64,000 nt of DNA, taken from Bacteroidales bacterium (GTDB lineage: Bacteria; Bacteroidota; Bacteroidia; Bacteroidales; Paludibacteraceae). How positions within the stretch are numbered: position 1 is the first letter of the stretch; each line of letters begins with the position of its first letter. Location: contig JAAYSS010000124.1 of the NCBI GenBank assembly GCA_012518275.1, positions 39,341 to 103,340 on the forward strand, given 5' to 3'. The translations under genes and the position numbers were made by a program. Below the pieces are notes generated by a model. That model did no database searches. It had not been told where the DNA came from and worked only from the letters and a program-made list of their open reading frames with translations. Below, one piece after another: positions 25,193-35,581 of the stretch.

Positions 25193-28177
25193 TTATAGTG
25201 AAATGTTGATACCCACTGTAACAGAGCGGTTTGTAGGATAAGCATCCAGTTCAATGCCTGCGGAACCAAGTGGTGTTCCGGAACCGATTAGTTCAGGAGT
25301 GAATCCGGTGTATTTTGTGAAAATAAAAGGATTTACTGCCGTAGCATAGACTCTTATTCTTTCTATTTCCTTTACAAACTTTGGCAAGGTATAACCAAGA
25401 GTTATATTGTTGATTCTCAGGTAGTTTCCTTTTTCAATAAAGTAGGTAGATGGAAGCGGCGTGTCAGAATATGGAATCGGATTTGCCGCATTGGGATCAG
25501 GATTTCCGGGAATCCAAAAGTCTTTCAGTTCATTCATCTCCACGTTTTCACCACCCCAGCGCTGTGCTTTTTTGCCGTTATACACCTTGTTTCCCATTAC
25601 ACCGTACCAGTCGGTTGAGAAGTCAAAGTTTTTATAATCAAATCCCAAGTTGTATCCATAAGTCATCTTCGGAATGTAAGAGCCTGCATTGATTCTGCTC
25701 GCTGAATACGCAAAGCCGCCATCACTGTTATATCCTGTATGTTCGTACACGTAGAATGAACCGATTGGGTCGCCAATGTGAATTTCCTTTGTGTAGTGTC
25801 CGTTTCCAAGGTCGCCACCCGTAAGCTTATCAAAATAAGAACTATAGATGTCTTTAATTGAATTTTTATTTACTGCAAAATTCACACCAAGTCGGTAATT
25901 GAATTCTTCTCCCAACTTATCATTCCACGTGAACGTGGTTTCAATTCCCCTATTTTCTACGGTTCCGGCATTCAAATAAACATCACCCGGAGAAAGCACG
26001 GTAGGAAGTTTCACTGGAAGTATCACGTTATCAGTGAGTTTCCGATATAGCTCAATGGTCCCGAAAAGCCGTTGCTTCAACATCCTGAATTCAATACCAC
26101 CGCCAATTTCCTTTGTCGTTTCCCAAGTAAGATCCGGATCAACCGCATAGGGCACAAAAGACCCTGGATTTATAACTTCTGGATTACCGAAAGGGTAGGT
26201 CGCACCATTTTGAAACAAAATCTGGTTTACGGAAGGAGCGGCATTTCCGTTACCGATTTCTCCATAGCCGACTTTTAGTTTCAAATAATCAACCACGGAA
26301 CTATATTTTTCGAAAAAATCTTCGCTGCTTATCACCCAGCCTGCTGAAACTGCCGGGAAAATTCCCCATTTCTTAGATGATTGAAAATCACTGATTCCAT
26401 CTCGACGAAGAGATGCAGTTAGCAAGTATTTCCGATTATAATCGTAGTCGGCACGTAAGAAATACCCCAAGTTCACGAGCGGAGTTTCACTTCTGTTTGA
26501 AACAACATTGTCAGGTGAAGTGGAAATATTGCTTTTTGCCAAGTCAAGTGACCAATAATTTGGCTGATAAGGCACGTTTAGCCTTCTTCCGGAAAGATAT
26601 TGTCCTGTTCTCGTTGTAGAGCGAGTAACACCAAGTACAGCAGTGAGTCCGTGTTTGTCAAAATCATGAGAATAAGTCAGAAAATTATCCCAGTTCCAAA
26701 CGAAAAAATGACTTCTGCGTTGACTCAACGTGCTGTAAAATTTATTGTTTTTGTTGAAATCATCTTCAGTTGCTGTTGGGTTTTGGCTGAACCAATTTTC
26801 TTTGTTTGAAGTGTACGTGTAACCCATTCCGTAGTCAAAGGTCGCTCCGAAATTTGAATTGAATTTCAAGTCCTTGTAAATCTCAATTTCAGCTCCCAAA
26901 GTTCCAAACAAAGTAACGTTTCTGTTTTTATCTTCATTGTAACCCAACATAGCTACTGGATTTGGCACATTGTTGAACTTGTCACCCACCATTCCAATTT
27001 CTCCGGTTTCGGTATCCAAGAAAGGCATTCCCCATTTTCCATTTTCATATTTTACCGGCATGATGGGCGATTGCTTGTAGGCCGCTGTAAATGCACTCGA
27101 AGGTTTTGGCACATTGTTCACCACGGCAATATTGATGGAGTTGGTAAGTTTTATCCGATTATAAAGTCTGAATTCGTTTTTAGAAATGATGTTGGTGCGG
27201 TCATAATCCGTTCCTTTCAAAATACCTTTTTCATCGTATCGAGACACCCCGAAATAATAATTTGCATTATCTTCGCCACCCGACAAGGAAATTGCGTGGT
27301 TCGTTGTTATTCCCGTTCGGGTGATTTCATTCAGCCAATTTGTGTTGTAGGGCTGTGTGGTGTTGAAACGAGTTCTACCTGCGGCAAAATTTTGATAGTA
27401 AGCAAAATGATACGCATCTGCCATTTTCACGTTTTTCATAATTCCTTTGAATCCGGCATACCCATCATAATTTACTTTAATTTTACCTTTTGTCCCTTTT
27501 TTCGTGGTTACGAGTATTACCCCGCTTGCAGCTTTATTTCCATAAATGGCAAGAGAAGATGCATCTTTCAGTACGTCAATGGTTTCGATGTCATTGGCAC
27601 TCAATCCATTCAAACTATTTGCTTCTACACCATCTATAACATATAGTGGAGTTCCGCCGCCAAGCACCGTGTTTATTCCACGAATCATTACGGTAGGAGA
27701 GCGCCCCGGTTCGTCGGTTGCTATGATATTGACTCCAGCAGCTTTACCTTGAATGGATTGAATGGCAGATTGTGCGGGAGTTTTCAATATATCTTCTGAT
27801 TTGACTTGAACAACCGAACCAGTAATAGCACCGGCTTTTTTAGTTCCGTAACCGACTACAACCACTTCATCTAAGATTTCGTCGTTGGATTCCATTGTAA
27901 TGTTGAGTGGAGCCTCTGAGTGTACGGTTACTTCCTGATTTTGATAACCCACGTAGCTGATTTCCAAGATGGAATTGAGTGGCACGGAAATGGTAAAATT
28001 TCCGTCAAAATTTGTAATTGTACCGTTGTTTGTTCCTTTCTGAAGGACTTTAGCCCCGATTAATGTTTCACCTGTAGTATTATCTGAAATTACTCCTGAA
28101 ATCGTAACGTTTTGAGCAATTATTGATAACACCGATAAAAACATCAGTAATAGGAAAAATGAACGTTTGTTTTTCAT
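25193..28177 (-). CDS. SusC/RagA-family TonB-linked outer-membrane transporter
   Basis: The 994-residue protein has a signal peptide to about residue 22, a CarboxypepD_reg-like domain (ISGVISDNTTGETLIGAKV), the SusC signature DEVVVVGYGTKK, and a plug with VIDGVEANSLNGLSANDIE. The remainder is a 22-strand barrel. It imports oligosaccharides across the outer membrane with TonB energy. It precedes susD. The upstream 90-nt gap to GH144 lacks a promoter match, so transcription may run on from the enzymes or from an atypical regulated promoter. Confidence 0.95.
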   Translation of the reverse strand: MKNKRSFFLLLMFLSVLSIIAQNVTISGVISDNTTGETLIGAKVLQKGTNNGTITNFDGNFTISVPLNSILEISYVGYQNQEVTVHSEAPLNITMESNDEILDEVVVVGYGTKKAGAITGSVVQVKSEDILKTPAQSAIQSIQGKAAGVNIIATDEPGRSPTVMIRGINTVLGGGTPLYVIDGVEANSLNGLSANDIETIDVLKDASSLAIYGNKAASGVILVTTKKGTKGKIKVNYDGYAGFKGIMKNVKMADAYHFAYYQNFAAGRTRFNTTQPYNTNWLNEITRTGITTNHAISLSGGEDNANYYFGVSRYDEKGILKGTDYDRTNIISKNEFRLYNRIKLTNSINIAVVNNVPKPSSAFTAAYKQSPIMPVKYENGKWGMPFLDTETGEIGMVGDKFNNVPNPVAMLGYNEDKNRNVTLFGTLGAEIEIYKDLKFNSNFGATFDYGMGYTYTSNKENWFSQNPTATEDDFNKNNKFYSTLSQRRSHFFVWNWDNFLTYSHDFDKHGLTAVLGVTRSTTRTGQYLSGRRLNVPYQPNYWSLDLAKSNISTSPDNVVSNRSETPLVNLGYFLRADYDYNRKYLLTASLRRDGISDFQSSKKWGIFPAVSAGWVISSEDFFEKYSSVVDYLKLKVGYGEIGNGNAAPSVNQILFQNGATYPFGNPEVINPGSFVPYAVDPDLTWETTKEIGGGIEFRMLKQRLFGTIELYRKLTDNVILPVKLPTVLSPGDVYLNAGTVENRGIETTFTWNDKLGEEFNYRLGVNFAVNKNSIKDIYSSYFDKLTGGDLGNGHYTKEIHIGDPIGSFYVYEHTGYNSDGGFAYSASRINAGSYIPKMTYGYNLGFDYKNFDFSTDWYGVMGNKVYNGKKAQRWGGENVEMNELKDFWIPGNPDPNAANPIPYSDTPLPSTYFIEKGNYLRINNITLGYTLPKFVKEIERIRVYATAVNPFIFTKYTGFTPELIGSGTPLGSAGIELDAYPTNRSVTVGINISL

Positions 28178-28267
28178 ATGTAATTGTTTTAGATTTTTTC
28201 TTAAACCCTTTATTGGGGTGAAGATAAATTGTTTTTGTAAGTTTATTAGTTAGCTTTTTTGTAGAAT

Positions 28268-29842
28268 TTAGGGTGCTGATTTAAATCCCAATTTCTTTAA
28301 TCCTGTTTGAATTTCAGGATTTCCCATAAATAGATTCCAAAGCAATCCACTTCGGTAATTCTCTATCATCACGGCTATCGGACCTTGATCTATGGCAAGG
28401 TAGCTTTTCACAACCTGCTGACCTTCAGGTAATCCGGGATTGTAAGCATCGTAGAATCCGTATTTGCCGAAAACCTGTTTCCCTTTTTCAAAATAAAGAT
28501 ACTTCAGAACCTCCAAGCTTTCTTTCGGCGTATAAACGATGGATGAAAGTGCTGCTGTAGGTGGTACAGTGCCGTTATCATCATTTGTGCCGGGATGGTG
28601 TGAAGAGTAACCCACTAGTGGATCATCAGAAGAAGTAAACCCCCAGAGTTTAGGTCCGTATCCAACGTGCTTTTTTGGATTTGCAATAGCATATGCTCGA
28701 TGAATAAGCGTGTGTGCCTTGTTTCTTTCGAAATAATTGGTGTAGCCATCGGTTAATCCCATCGGATTCAAGCCGAGAAAACTAAAATGTGAGAAAAAAA
28801 GCGGACCGCCGAATTCCATTCCTAAATCGAGTTTAATGCCGTAATAATTCTTTCCGTTGTAATAATAAGGTGATTTTTTGAAGCAAGCTTCATACACTTT
28901 CGCATCGATTGGGTGAGTAGGTGAAGATGCAGCTAACACGTAGGTAATTAGTGTTTCGTCAAATCCTTTTATCCGATGGTTCATTTTCCAACCGTAATTT
29001 TTTGACCAATGCCAATATAGCGAATCGGTTCCTTGTGTGTACCAATCCCATTCAACAGTTTCCCAAAGATGTGATATTTTCTTTGCAATATCTGTTTCTT
29101 TTGCATTTCCTTTTTTTAAGTATTCACGAGTAGTTAGCAGCCCCTGCATTAGCAGTGCAGTTTCCACCAAATCACCTCCGTCATCGTACTTGCTGAAATT
29201 AAAGGCTTTTCGCGTGTCGGCGTCGTACCAATGTGCCCAAGCACCGTGAAATCTTTCGACCGAGCCGAGAAAATTGATAATTTTTTCTATTACTTCCAAT
29301 CCTTTTTCCCTTGGAAAGTAACTTCTTTCCATTCCTGCGATTAAAGCCATCAAACCGAATCCTGTACCTCCGGTAGTTACAATGTCGCCATTCACGTCAT
29401 TGCTTCTTTCACGAGCCATTCCGGTAAAAGGCTCAGCAAAATCGAAGAAATAACGCGTCGTATAGCGTTGTACCATATCCAGTAAATCATCGTCCTTGTA
29501 GGGCTTTCGATTGACTTTTATTTCAAATTTACTGGCATTGGCAGAAGTTACATACATTCCTTTTGGGATAATCCTGTAACGGATTTGAGCGTTTTGTGCA
29601 ATGTTATTTCCGTAAAAATCGAAATAATAGCTTTCAGAAGTTTCTCCTTGTTTCACGAAATACTTTTCATTTTCAGCAAGACGATAAATCTCGTAAGTAA
29701 ATCCTTGGTGATTTTTCCAAGTTATTTCCGTGTGTCCGGGATAGCTTTGAGCCTGAATTTCAGCCGGAACGGTGTGTTTTTTCTGTGCAGATAATATCCC
29801 ACAAGCAGATAACAATATTATTACGAATGATATATGCCTCAT
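28268..29842 (-). CDS. GH144-family endo-beta-1,2-glucanase
   Basis: This second GH144 protein of about 524 residues shares the key blocks of the first (TTGGTGFGLMALIAG, GGDLVETALL, GGPLFFSHFSFLGLNP, YLAIDQGPIAVMIENY). Its N-terminal beta domain (about 20-105) is a fibronectin-like segment instead of the Big_5-like one. The start MRHISF is preferred over an ATG seven codons earlier (29863), which would overlap the GH3 gene. Its signal could be cut after LSA before Gln, giving a periplasmic enzyme, or lipidated at Cys14 in LLSAC; the sequence alone does not decide. Lying next to GH3, it probably shortens imported beta-1,2-glucan. Confidence 0.85.
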   Translation of the reverse strand: MRHISFVIILLSACGILSAQKKHTVPAEIQAQSYPGHTEITWKNHQGFTYEIYRLAENEKYFVKQGETSESYYFDFYGNNIAQNAQIRYRIIPKGMYVTSANASKFEIKVNRKPYKDDDLLDMVQRYTTRYFFDFAEPFTGMARERSNDVNGDIVTTGGTGFGLMALIAGMERSYFPREKGLEVIEKIINFLGSVERFHGAWAHWYDADTRKAFNFSKYDDGGDLVETALLMQGLLTTREYLKKGNAKETDIAKKISHLWETVEWDWYTQGTDSLYWHWSKNYGWKMNHRIKGFDETLITYVLAASSPTHPIDAKVYEACFKKSPYYYNGKNYYGIKLDLGMEFGGPLFFSHFSFLGLNPMGLTDGYTNYFERNKAHTLIHRAYAIANPKKHVGYGPKLWGFTSSDDPLVGYSSHHPGTNDDNGTVPPTAALSSIVYTPKESLEVLKYLYFEKGKQVFGKYGFYDAYNPGLPEGQQVVKSYLAIDQGPIAVMIENYRSGLLWNLFMGNPEIQTGLKKLGFKSAP

Positions 29843-29850
29843 TTTCGTGC

Positions 29851-32241
29851 TTATTTTTGCCAATTGATTGTAACTGATTTCACGTCCTGCGAATTTCCTC
29901 CTATCATAATTTCAAAATCTCCGCTTTCCCAGTCAAAAATCAGCTCATTGTTGTAGAATTTCAAGTCTTCGGGAGTAATTTCAAAGCTAACGGTTTTACT
30001 TTCACCTGCTTTGAGCATAACTTTTTGGAAATCTTTCAACTCTTTGAGCGGGCGTGTGTTTGTGCCAACAACGTCTCTGATATATAATTGTACTACCTCT
30101 GCTCCATCGTGTTTTCCTGTGTTTGAAAGTGTAACAGATGCTTTGATTTTTTGATTGCCGATTGGGTTTTTAGTTGTTACGCTTACATCGCTGTAATTAA
30201 ATGTAGTGTAACTCAAGCCGTATCCAAAAGGGAATAATGGTGTGTTGTGCGAATCAAGATATGCCGAGCGAAATTTTTCCCATGTGTTTTGGTTTGAGAG
30301 TGGGCGTCCAGTGTTTTTGTGATTGTAGTAAATTGGAATTTGTCCGACACTTCTCGGAAATGTAATTGGTAATTTTGCAGATGGATTTACTTTTCCGAAA
30401 AGAACATCGGAAATGGCATATCCGGCTTCGCTTCCCGGAAACCATACATTTAGTATTGCATCAGCAAGCTCGTTTTCCTCGTTTATTATCATTGGTCTTC
30501 CATTAAACAATACCAACACGATTGGTTTACCAGTCTTTTTTAATGCGCGCAGCAAGTCCTTTTGCGATTGCCGAAGCTCCAAGTTAACCATTGAGCTTGC
30601 TTCTCCTGAACTTTCTGACGCTTCACCCAAAGCAGCAATAATTACATCTGCTTGTTTGGCAATATCAATTGCTTCTTTTAGGATTTGGTCTTTCGGACGA
30701 TTATCGCGGTATGCTTTTTTGCCGAACATTGTTATTTTATTCTCGTATTCTTCGTCATAGTCGAAGTTAGCGCCTTTTGCAAATAGAAACTCTACTTGAT
30801 TACCAAGCGTTTCTTTCAGACCTTTCAATAAAGAAACTGCTTCTGAATGTTTTGAAGCAACGCTCCAAGTGCCAGGCATATTTTCGGGGTTATCTGCAAG
30901 TGGACCAATCACAGCAACTTTTCCTTTGGCTTGCAGTGGAAGTAATTGATCTTTGTTTTTTAACAAAACCATCGATTGACTGGCAATATTTCTTGCTATT
31001 GCTCTGTGTTCGGGTGAATAAACTTCTTTTTTTGCTCTTTCTGAATTACAGTATTTATAAGGATCAGAAAATAAACCTAACCTGTATTTTGCTTCAAGAA
31101 TTCTGCGTACGGCTTGCTCAATCTCAGAATGGGTAATTTTACCCTCTTTCAATGATTTTTCTAACGTACTCAAATAGCCTTCACTTACCATATCCATGTC
31201 AATTCCGGCTTTTAATGCAAGTGCTGAAACTTGTTGTAGGTCGCCAATTCCGTGCGCTACCATCTCGCTGATTCCCGTATAGTCGCTTACATTCAATCCT
31301 TGGAAACCCCATTGATTGCGCAATACTTCGGTTTGAAGCCAACGATTACCGGTTGCAGGAATCCCTTCTAGTTCATTGAATGAAGCCATTATACTTCCTA
31401 CTCCTGTCTCGACAGCTGCTTTGAAGGGTGGGAAATAAATATTGTACATTGTTACTCGGCTCATATCTACAGTATTATAGTCTCTTCCACCTTCCGAAGC
31501 ACCATATAGTGCGAAATGTTTCACGCAAGCTAAGAGCGTGTTATTTGCCGACAAATCATTTCCTTGATACCCTGTAATCATCGCTTTGGCAATCTGGCTT
31601 CCTAAATAGGGGTCTTCGCCAGAGCCCTCGGATATACGTCCCCACCGGGGATCTCTTGAAATATCAACCATCGGAGAAAAAGTCCAATTGATGCCATCGG
31701 CTGTTGCTTCTTGTGCTGCTATTTGCGCTGATTTTTGGATTAAATCCATATCCCATGAAGACGCTAAACCAAGCGGAATCGGGAATGTGGATTCATAACC
31801 GTGTATTACGTCCATACCAAAAAGCAGTGGAATTTTCAATCGGCTTTCTTCTACTGCGATACGCTGTACTTCCCGGATTTTGTCAACGCCTTTAATATTA
31901 AAAAGTCCTCCTACTTTTCCTTCTTTGATTTTTTGTCCGATATCTGAACTTTTTGCTTGTCCGGTTGTGAAATCTCCTGCCGTTGGTAAATTTAGTTGTC
32001 CTAATTTTTCAATCAAAGTCATTTTGGACATTAATTCATCAAGAAATTTATCCATTTCTAAGTCAGGGTTGAAATGAATTGATTTAGATGAAATAATTTT
32101 GGATTTTTCAACAGGTTTTACTGTTGTTGAAACTGCTTTTTTTCTATGCTTTCTCTGAGATGTTGCAGTTTGAGTTGGCAGAAATGCCATAAAAAATATG
32201 ATAGGTAGGAAAATTAAACTTTTCTGTTTTAGTGTTTTCAT
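29851..32241 (-). CDS. GH3 beta-glucosidase
   Basis: The product of about 796 residues removes glucose from the ends of oligosaccharides. It has a signal peptide, the GH3 barrel (GRISEGSGEDPYLGS, KHFALYG, and the nucleophile Asp in LNVSDYTG, residue 320 from this start), the alpha/beta domain (NPSAKLPITFPRSVGQ) and the C-terminal fibronectin-like domain. The start MKTLKQK is preferred to an ATG nine codons upstream (32268). Paired with two GH144 enzymes, it probably acts on sophorose and longer beta-1,2 oligosaccharides, as described for a Bacteroides thetaiotaomicron GH3. It should be periplasmic. Confidence 0.92.
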   Translation of the reverse strand: MKTLKQKSLIFLPIIFFMAFLPTQTATSQRKHRKKAVSTTVKPVEKSKIISSKSIHFNPDLEMDKFLDELMSKMTLIEKLGQLNLPTAGDFTTGQAKSSDIGQKIKEGKVGGLFNIKGVDKIREVQRIAVEESRLKIPLLFGMDVIHGYESTFPIPLGLASSWDMDLIQKSAQIAAQEATADGINWTFSPMVDISRDPRWGRISEGSGEDPYLGSQIAKAMITGYQGNDLSANNTLLACVKHFALYGASEGGRDYNTVDMSRVTMYNIYFPPFKAAVETGVGSIMASFNELEGIPATGNRWLQTEVLRNQWGFQGLNVSDYTGISEMVAHGIGDLQQVSALALKAGIDMDMVSEGYLSTLEKSLKEGKITHSEIEQAVRRILEAKYRLGLFSDPYKYCNSERAKKEVYSPEHRAIARNIASQSMVLLKNKDQLLPLQAKGKVAVIGPLADNPENMPGTWSVASKHSEAVSLLKGLKETLGNQVEFLFAKGANFDYDEEYENKITMFGKKAYRDNRPKDQILKEAIDIAKQADVIIAALGEASESSGEASSMVNLELRQSQKDLLRALKKTGKPIVLVLFNGRPMIINEENELADAILNVWFPGSEAGYAISDVLFGKVNPSAKLPITFPRSVGQIPIYYNHKNTGRPLSNQNTWEKFRSAYLDSHNTPLFPFGYGLSYTTFNYSDVSVTTKNPIGNQKIKASVTLSNTGKHDGAEVVQLYIRDVVGTNTRPLKELKDFQKVMLKAGESKTVSFEITPEDLKFYNNELIFDWESGDFEIMIGGNSQDVKSVTINWQK

Positions 32242-32279
32242 AAGTATTATTTTTTGTTTGTATGGCAAAGTTGCACATT

Positions 32280-32287
32280 CAAAATTA
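32280..32287 (-). promoter_or_regulatory. -7 element ahead of the GH3 gene
   Basis: The minus strand reads TAATTTTG, 38 nt before the preferred GH3 start. No clear -33 box is seen, as might be expected for an activator-dependent PUL promoter. Confidence 0.35.
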
Positions 32288-32483
32288 AAATTAAAAATTT
32301 TCTGTCCCTATTTGAATACTACAAGAAAAAAACTGAAAATAGGGGGTACTATTTTAGGCCTACAAAGGTTTAGTGTTGATGTATATTATGTTGATTAATA
32401 GGTGTATACAAGATGTTGTTTTTTAAAATAATATCTTGTAAATATTGATAAAAAGCTCAACATTGGTAATCTTTTTTCTCGGA

Positions 32484-35357
32484 TTATTTGAATTCGATTA
32501 AAAACTCGTTGATATTTTTCTCAGAAGGGATATTTATTTTTTTACGAATTCGATAACGTGCTACTTCTACTCCCTTTGGAGATATGTTCATCAAATGGGC
32601 AATGTCTTTTGTGGTAAGATTCAAACGAAAATATGCACAAAAACGCAAGTCATTTGATGTAAGTTTCGGATATGAAGTATGTAAGTTTCGGAAGAAATTC
32701 TCGTGAATACGGTCAAAGTTTGTTTGAAATATTTTCCAATCATCATCCGAAGAAATGTTTTGATCTACTATACGAATTATCTGGTCATAATACTTGTTGG
32801 GAAACTGTGTTCCAAGACGTTTCTTCAGTTCCACCAGTTCTTCTTTAACTTTTATAAGTACTTCGTTTTTCCGGATAATTGTCATCGTAGACATGGCTAA
32901 TTCTTTGCTTTTTAGCGTTAAATCGGCTTCCAATTTCTCGGCTTTCAAAGCTATAATTTCTTGCTCTCTTTTTTCTATTTCTTTTTTGCGTAAATCTTCT
33001 TGTTCTTGGTGGAGTTTTTGTTGTCTTGCTTCAAAATTTAGTTTTACAAAGTAATAAATCAAGTAAGCGGCAAGTAAAACAAGTAACAGATAAAATATTT
33101 TGCTGAATGTATTCCAATAAAAGGGTGGTTTCATTGTAAATGCGTAATCTGTATTAGCAAGCACTTTACCATTTTTGTGTAGCACTTGAACACTAAATGT
33201 ATACTTGCCGGGAGTAAGATAGGAATACTCTTTCAAGTTGTTCATGGTTTTTTCACTCCAATTATCATTCAATCCTGTGAGCTTATACCTGAACATCACG
33301 TCATTAAGATTTGAATACTCGGGGTAGCTAATCGTGAATTTTATCCTGTTCTTAGTGTGGGGAAAGGAAATTATTTCAGAATTAGATACTGTAGGTAAGA
33401 GTGTTTTTTCTTCCGATTTTTTATCCACAACAGATACTTCTGATAATAAAACTTCACGTTTTACCGAATTATATGTTTCAGTTTTTTCATTGAATATATA
33501 AAGCGCAAGTCCATTTTCAAGAGTGAATAATGCTAAATTATTAGCAATAGGTATAATATTTTGAAAGTTATCTACAATTTGATTCAAAAATAAAGAGTAC
33601 TGAACGTGGTCCAAGATATTAATTTTATCTCCCTTGAATTCAACCAAAACAGCTTCTTCGTTTTTAATGAACCAGTATACGGATGATTTTTGACGAACTA
33701 CTTTGTAAGCATTGCAGTATTTTCCTAACGCTTTATTCAATTCAATGTAAGGAACAATCTTGTTTTTTATGTCATCATATACGTAAAAACGGTTATTATC
33801 AGTAAATACCACTCTGTTATTAATAGTGTATGTGTAGATTAACGTAGGATTTTTATCGTCTAGTGATTTGTATTCTTTCACTTGGTCAATGGTTGTCAAA
33901 TCAGGGTTCAATTTAATCATGAACATGCCTTGGTGCATATGGGTAACCCAAATTCTGCCTTGGTAATCGACGGAAACGGTTTTTATTGGATTTAGGAAAT
34001 TTTGGATGGTGCTGTTGAATTTCCATTCATTGCCATCTTTCAGATAGAGAACGAGATCGGAATAAGTACCTTGAACAAGCACTTCGTGACCATGAATTAT
34101 TCCTTGACTCATGCACATTCCACCTTTTGAGCGGGAAACAATTTTCCTGTTCGGGATGATTTGATAGGTTTCTTCGTTGTTGCCACAAAATAGCTGGTTG
34201 TCAAATCGGTCTAACGTCCATACCTGACCTTTTATTTGTGGATCAATTTGCACTTGAGTTAAAGAGCGAGAAGATAAGGAAAATTTACCGGAATAAAGTC
34301 CTTGATTTGTAGCTAGATAAAGGTTATCAGGTGGTAGGAAACTCAACGAATAAATAGATCCGATAGACGGAGAGAAAGATTGTATAAGTTGTATAGACTT
34401 ATTTAAGCGAACCATGGAAATTCCTTTGTCAAGTGCTAACCAAAGATTGTTTTCCGAGTCGGATAACATCCCGAGAACTGTGTTGTTCTGCAGGTTGTTT
34501 GTCGTGTTTAGCTTCCAAATTCTTTTCCCGGTTTTATCTACAGCCGTTATTCCGTCCAAAATAGTCCCAATTACAAGCAGCGAATCTTGTGTCAGAACTG
34601 CTTTGTTCACGCCTGCATTTTTCAAATAATCTAAACTACTATCTGAAAATTTTCGAAAATTCATACCGTCAAAAATGTAAATTCCGTCGCTCCCGGTAAT
34701 CACGTAAGCTTCATCACGACTAAGCGGAACAACAGAAATAACATCGCTTTTGAATGGTACATTTTCAACAGTAGAAAATTCCAGTTTATCTATATCAAAA
34801 CGGCAAAATCCATTTTCCAATGTGTGTGCAAATATTTGATTATTAAAAGGATATAAATACAGAAATGTTACATCAAACGATTTACCCGAAACAGTTTTAC
34901 CATCGAAAATAAAAATACTTTTAAATGATTGGAAGAGAGTTTTCCCTTCAAACTCTATAATCTTCCAAATTTCATCGTTTCCCAATTTATAGTTTTCTAG
35001 TAGATTAGCCAGCGAAGTATAATTCAAAACCCCAAATTTATCTTTTTCAAAATATCCAAATTCGCGGAAAGCACCGACGTAAATTCTATCATTTTTGTCA
35101 ATATATACTGAGCGAACTGTCTGTACACCAGGTAATTTGAAAAGTTGGAAATTAGAACCATCAAAACGCATTAACCCCAAGTGGTTCCCAAAATACATCA
35201 GTCCTTCTTGACTTTGCGCAACATCCCAATTTTGATTTCCACCAATGTAATCTTTCTTATTAAATTGTGTTACAGCTGGTGTAAAATCATTAGCCGAAAG
35301 CAAAAGTCCAAGATAAATAAAGAGAATGCAAAATATGCTTCTGGAGAATTTCATCAC
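32484..35357 (-). CDS. Membrane-spanning sensor-regulator with Y_Y_Y and LuxR-type HTH domains
   Basis: The 957-residue protein has a signal peptide and a large periplasmic sensor of beta-propeller repeats, for example GLMYFGNHLGLMRFDG and NNLWLALDKGISMVRL. A Y_Y_Y domain (about 690-745) follows, then one membrane helix (about 752-773), a long coiled coil (780-850) and a C-terminal LuxR-like helix-turn-helix (about 895-955). It lacks histidine kinase and receiver domains, so it differs from the usual hybrid two-component PUL regulators: ligand binding outside must act directly on the DNA-binding domain inside. It sits at the head of the PUL, transcribed in the same direction but separated by 242 nt, and probably activates it. 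Confidence 0.9.
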   Translation of the reverse strand: MMKFSRSIFCILFIYLGLLLSANDFTPAVTQFNKKDYIGGNQNWDVAQSQEGLMYFGNHLGLMRFDGSNFQLFKLPGVQTVRSVYIDKNDRIYVGAFREFGYFEKDKFGVLNYTSLANLLENYKLGNDEIWKIIEFEGKTLFQSFKSIFIFDGKTVSGKSFDVTFLYLYPFNNQIFAHTLENGFCRFDIDKLEFSTVENVPFKSDVISVVPLSRDEAYVITGSDGIYIFDGMNFRKFSDSSLDYLKNAGVNKAVLTQDSLLVIGTILDGITAVDKTGKRIWKLNTTNNLQNNTVLGMLSDSENNLWLALDKGISMVRLNKSIQLIQSFSPSIGSIYSLSFLPPDNLYLATNQGLYSGKFSLSSRSLTQVQIDPQIKGQVWTLDRFDNQLFCGNNEETYQIIPNRKIVSRSKGGMCMSQGIIHGHEVLVQGTYSDLVLYLKDGNEWKFNSTIQNFLNPIKTVSVDYQGRIWVTHMHQGMFMIKLNPDLTTIDQVKEYKSLDDKNPTLIYTYTINNRVVFTDNNRFYVYDDIKNKIVPYIELNKALGKYCNAYKVVRQKSSVYWFIKNEEAVLVEFKGDKINILDHVQYSLFLNQIVDNFQNIIPIANNLALFTLENGLALYIFNEKTETYNSVKREVLLSEVSVVDKKSEEKTLLPTVSNSEIISFPHTKNRIKFTISYPEYSNLNDVMFRYKLTGLNDNWSEKTMNNLKEYSYLTPGKYTFSVQVLHKNGKVLANTDYAFTMKPPFYWNTFSKIFYLLLVLLAAYLIYYFVKLNFEARQQKLHQEQEDLRKKEIEKREQEIIALKAEKLEADLTLKSKELAMSTMTIIRKNEVLIKVKEELVELKKRLGTQFPNKYYDQIIRIVDQNISSDDDWKIFQTNFDRIHENFFRNLHTSYPKLTSNDLRFCAYFRLNLTTKDIAHLMNISPKGVEVARYRIRKKINIPSEKNINEFLIEFK

Positions 35358-35381
35358 CTTTTTTTATTATTGTTTTAAAAA

Positions 35382-35413
35382 CAAAAATACAAAATTCAGT
35401 AAATACATACAAG
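35382..35413 (-). promoter_or_regulatory. Promoter of the PUL regulator
   Basis: On the minus strand, CTTG (35413-35410), 20 nt, then TATTTTTG (35389-35382). The -7 element is a full match and the -33 box has one mismatch. Confidence 0.45.
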
Positions 35414-35581
35414 GTGCAGTGAACTTATTTTAGTGTATATAAAATGATTATGTTGTTTTTTAAGGAGAACTAAATAGGTTTGGTAAACTCTGGAGTTTTC
35501 TGAATGTTAAACTGAATTTTTTATGATTATTTTTGTAATATAGATGATTTTTTAATGAGTGCTATCGATAGATAATAAAAT

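Noticed and set aside
27071..27646. Long frame of 191 codons antisense to susC
   Set aside because: It lies wholly opposite a well-supported SusC gene, has no promoter or recognisable domain, and its composition mirrors the coding strand.
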